Part shown: positions 6,774 through 7,380 of the stretch, in pieces | Numbering within the stretch: position 1 is the stretch's first letter | How the letters are laid out: every line of letters starts with the position of its first letter | NCBI GenBank assembly: GCA_031260845.1 | Contig: JAISKR010000209.1 | Coordinates: 1-7,380 of the forward strand | Reading direction: 5' to 3' | Length of the DNA stretch: 7,380 nucleotides | DNA from: Bacteroidales bacterium | Lineage (GTDB): Bacteria; Bacteroidota; Bacteroidia; Bacteroidales; UBA4181 | The notes under the pieces: model-generated | Seen by the model: only the letters and a program-made list of their open reading frames with translations | Databases searched by the model: none | Told to the model about the DNA's origin: nothing | Program-made: the position numbers and the translations under genes

Positions 6774-7380
6774 GCAACATGGGTTATATTCTGTCGAAGA
6801 TGCTTCCGGAAAAATAAATGAGGGGAAATGGTTTATCGTTTCCGGTAATATTGAGGCTTTGCAGCAGTTGCCGACGGGCAATTGGATTGGTGGCACAACG
6901 TCCGGTTATTTTGTAGCCGGTCATCCAAAAGATTTTACCAACCGCGAGGTTTTTATGGATGAATTGCCGGATTGTGCTAAAAGCGTTGAAATGAAGTCAT
7001 ATACAGCCCAAACTGTCAGGAATATTTTTTTAGATGCACCTGAAAATGGGTTTACAGTGATTGTGATGCCATTTGGGGCGGAAGTAACGAATGAGTATGT
7101 GCTTCATGCGGCTAAGTATGAGGATTTCGGCATTAAGCCTGTTATTGGGTGGGTGACGGGTGCGCAAAAGTCGCCCGTTCAAACGGAACCAAGATATAGC
7201 GTATTAGGCACTACCAAAGAGGTTTCCGAAAATTTGGCTGTTGTATTGCAGGTTAGTTTACCCGAAAATAAATTTGCCGAAGTCAATATCCGTTGCGGGT
7301 TCAAGGACAGACCGGGCGCCACCGTCATTTTCGACGAAGACACTACCCTTATGGAAGACGCTTTTATCAACGGTAAAAAG
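6772..7380 (+). CDS. DUF6976-like hypothetical protein, 3' end outside window
   Basis: 203 uninterrupted codons from ATG at 6772 to the right edge; the gene continues beyond the window. There is no signal peptide or membrane segment, so it is probably cytoplasmic. The pattern resembles a family I recall as DUF6976: LYSVEDASGKINEGK at 5-19, LPTGNWIGGTTSGYF at 33-47, DAPENGFTVIVMP at 88-100, GIKPVIGWVTG at 120-130 and VVLQVSLPENKFAEV at 157-171. The NWIGGT segment and the PENGF segment are the most distinctive. The family has no established function that I know of, and the name should be treated as tentative. It is transcribed away from rfbB across a 117-bp AT-rich region. No Shine-Dalgarno is visible. 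GC content drops slightly at its start compared with the minus-strand genes. Confidence 0.75.
   Translation, partial: MQHGLYSVEDASGKINEGKWFIVSGNIEALQQLPTGNWIGGTTSGYFVAGHPKDFTNREVFMDELPDCAKSVEMKSYTAQTVRNIFLDAPENGFTVIVMPFGAEVTNEYVLHAAKYEDFGIKPVIGWVTGAQKSPVQTEPRYSVLGTTKEVSENLAVVLQVSLPENKFAEVNIRCGFKDRPGATVIFDEDTTLMEDAFINGKK

Noticed and set aside
1..7380. Insertion sequences, integrases, tRNA or rRNA genes
   Set aside because: No transposase or integrase motifs, terminal inverted repeats, or tRNA/rRNA-like segments were recognised on either strand.

Overview
The window looks like a chromosomal segment of a Bacteroidota bacterium. Four signs point there: a type B (CHU_C / gliding-motility-associated) type IX secretion C-terminal domain, a PafA-like exported phosphatase-fold protein, TAnnTTTG-type -7 promoter elements, and start codons without Shine-Dalgarno sequences. 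Intergenic DNA is very AT-rich, and short tandem 'words' of a kind I recall from Bacteroidota genomes sit at two gene junctions. I cannot name a genus.

Layout. Five genes lie on the minus strand, close together, and probably form one transcription unit read right to left. They are rfbB (dTDP-glucose 4,6-dehydratase, 6654-5599), an exported PafA/alkaline-phosphatase-superfamily protein (5572-3899), an exported PKD-like protein with a T9SS type B sorting domain (3787-2237), an exported TldD/PmbA-related protein (about 2256-556), and a DUF554 membrane protein that leaves the window at its left end (559-1). The last two overlap by ATGA. The only sizeable gap inside the unit is 111 bp (3898-3788), which has a possible secondary promoter. 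I found no convincing terminator. To the right of a 117-bp AT-rich divergent intergenic region, a plus-strand gene (6772 to beyond 7380) encodes the N-terminal 203 residues of a protein that resembles what I recall as DUF6976.

How the genes may work together. Three consecutive products carry export signals, and one of them is built for delivery by T9SS. The main point of interest is that two neighbouring exported proteins keep an enzyme fold but not its standard catalytic set. The PafA-like protein keeps the nucleophile Thr and two metal ligands. Four other metal-ligand positions (D to E, D to E, H to N, D to N) and the phosphate-binding Lys/Arg pair (to Asn/Val) are changed. The TldD-related protein lacks an HExxxH zinc motif. 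This fits an envelope module that uses degenerate enzyme folds for binding or scaffolding, but that is inference from sequence alone. rfbB has all its catalytic motifs and is probably a normal enzyme for dTDP-sugar supply; rmlA, rmlC and rmlD are not in the window.
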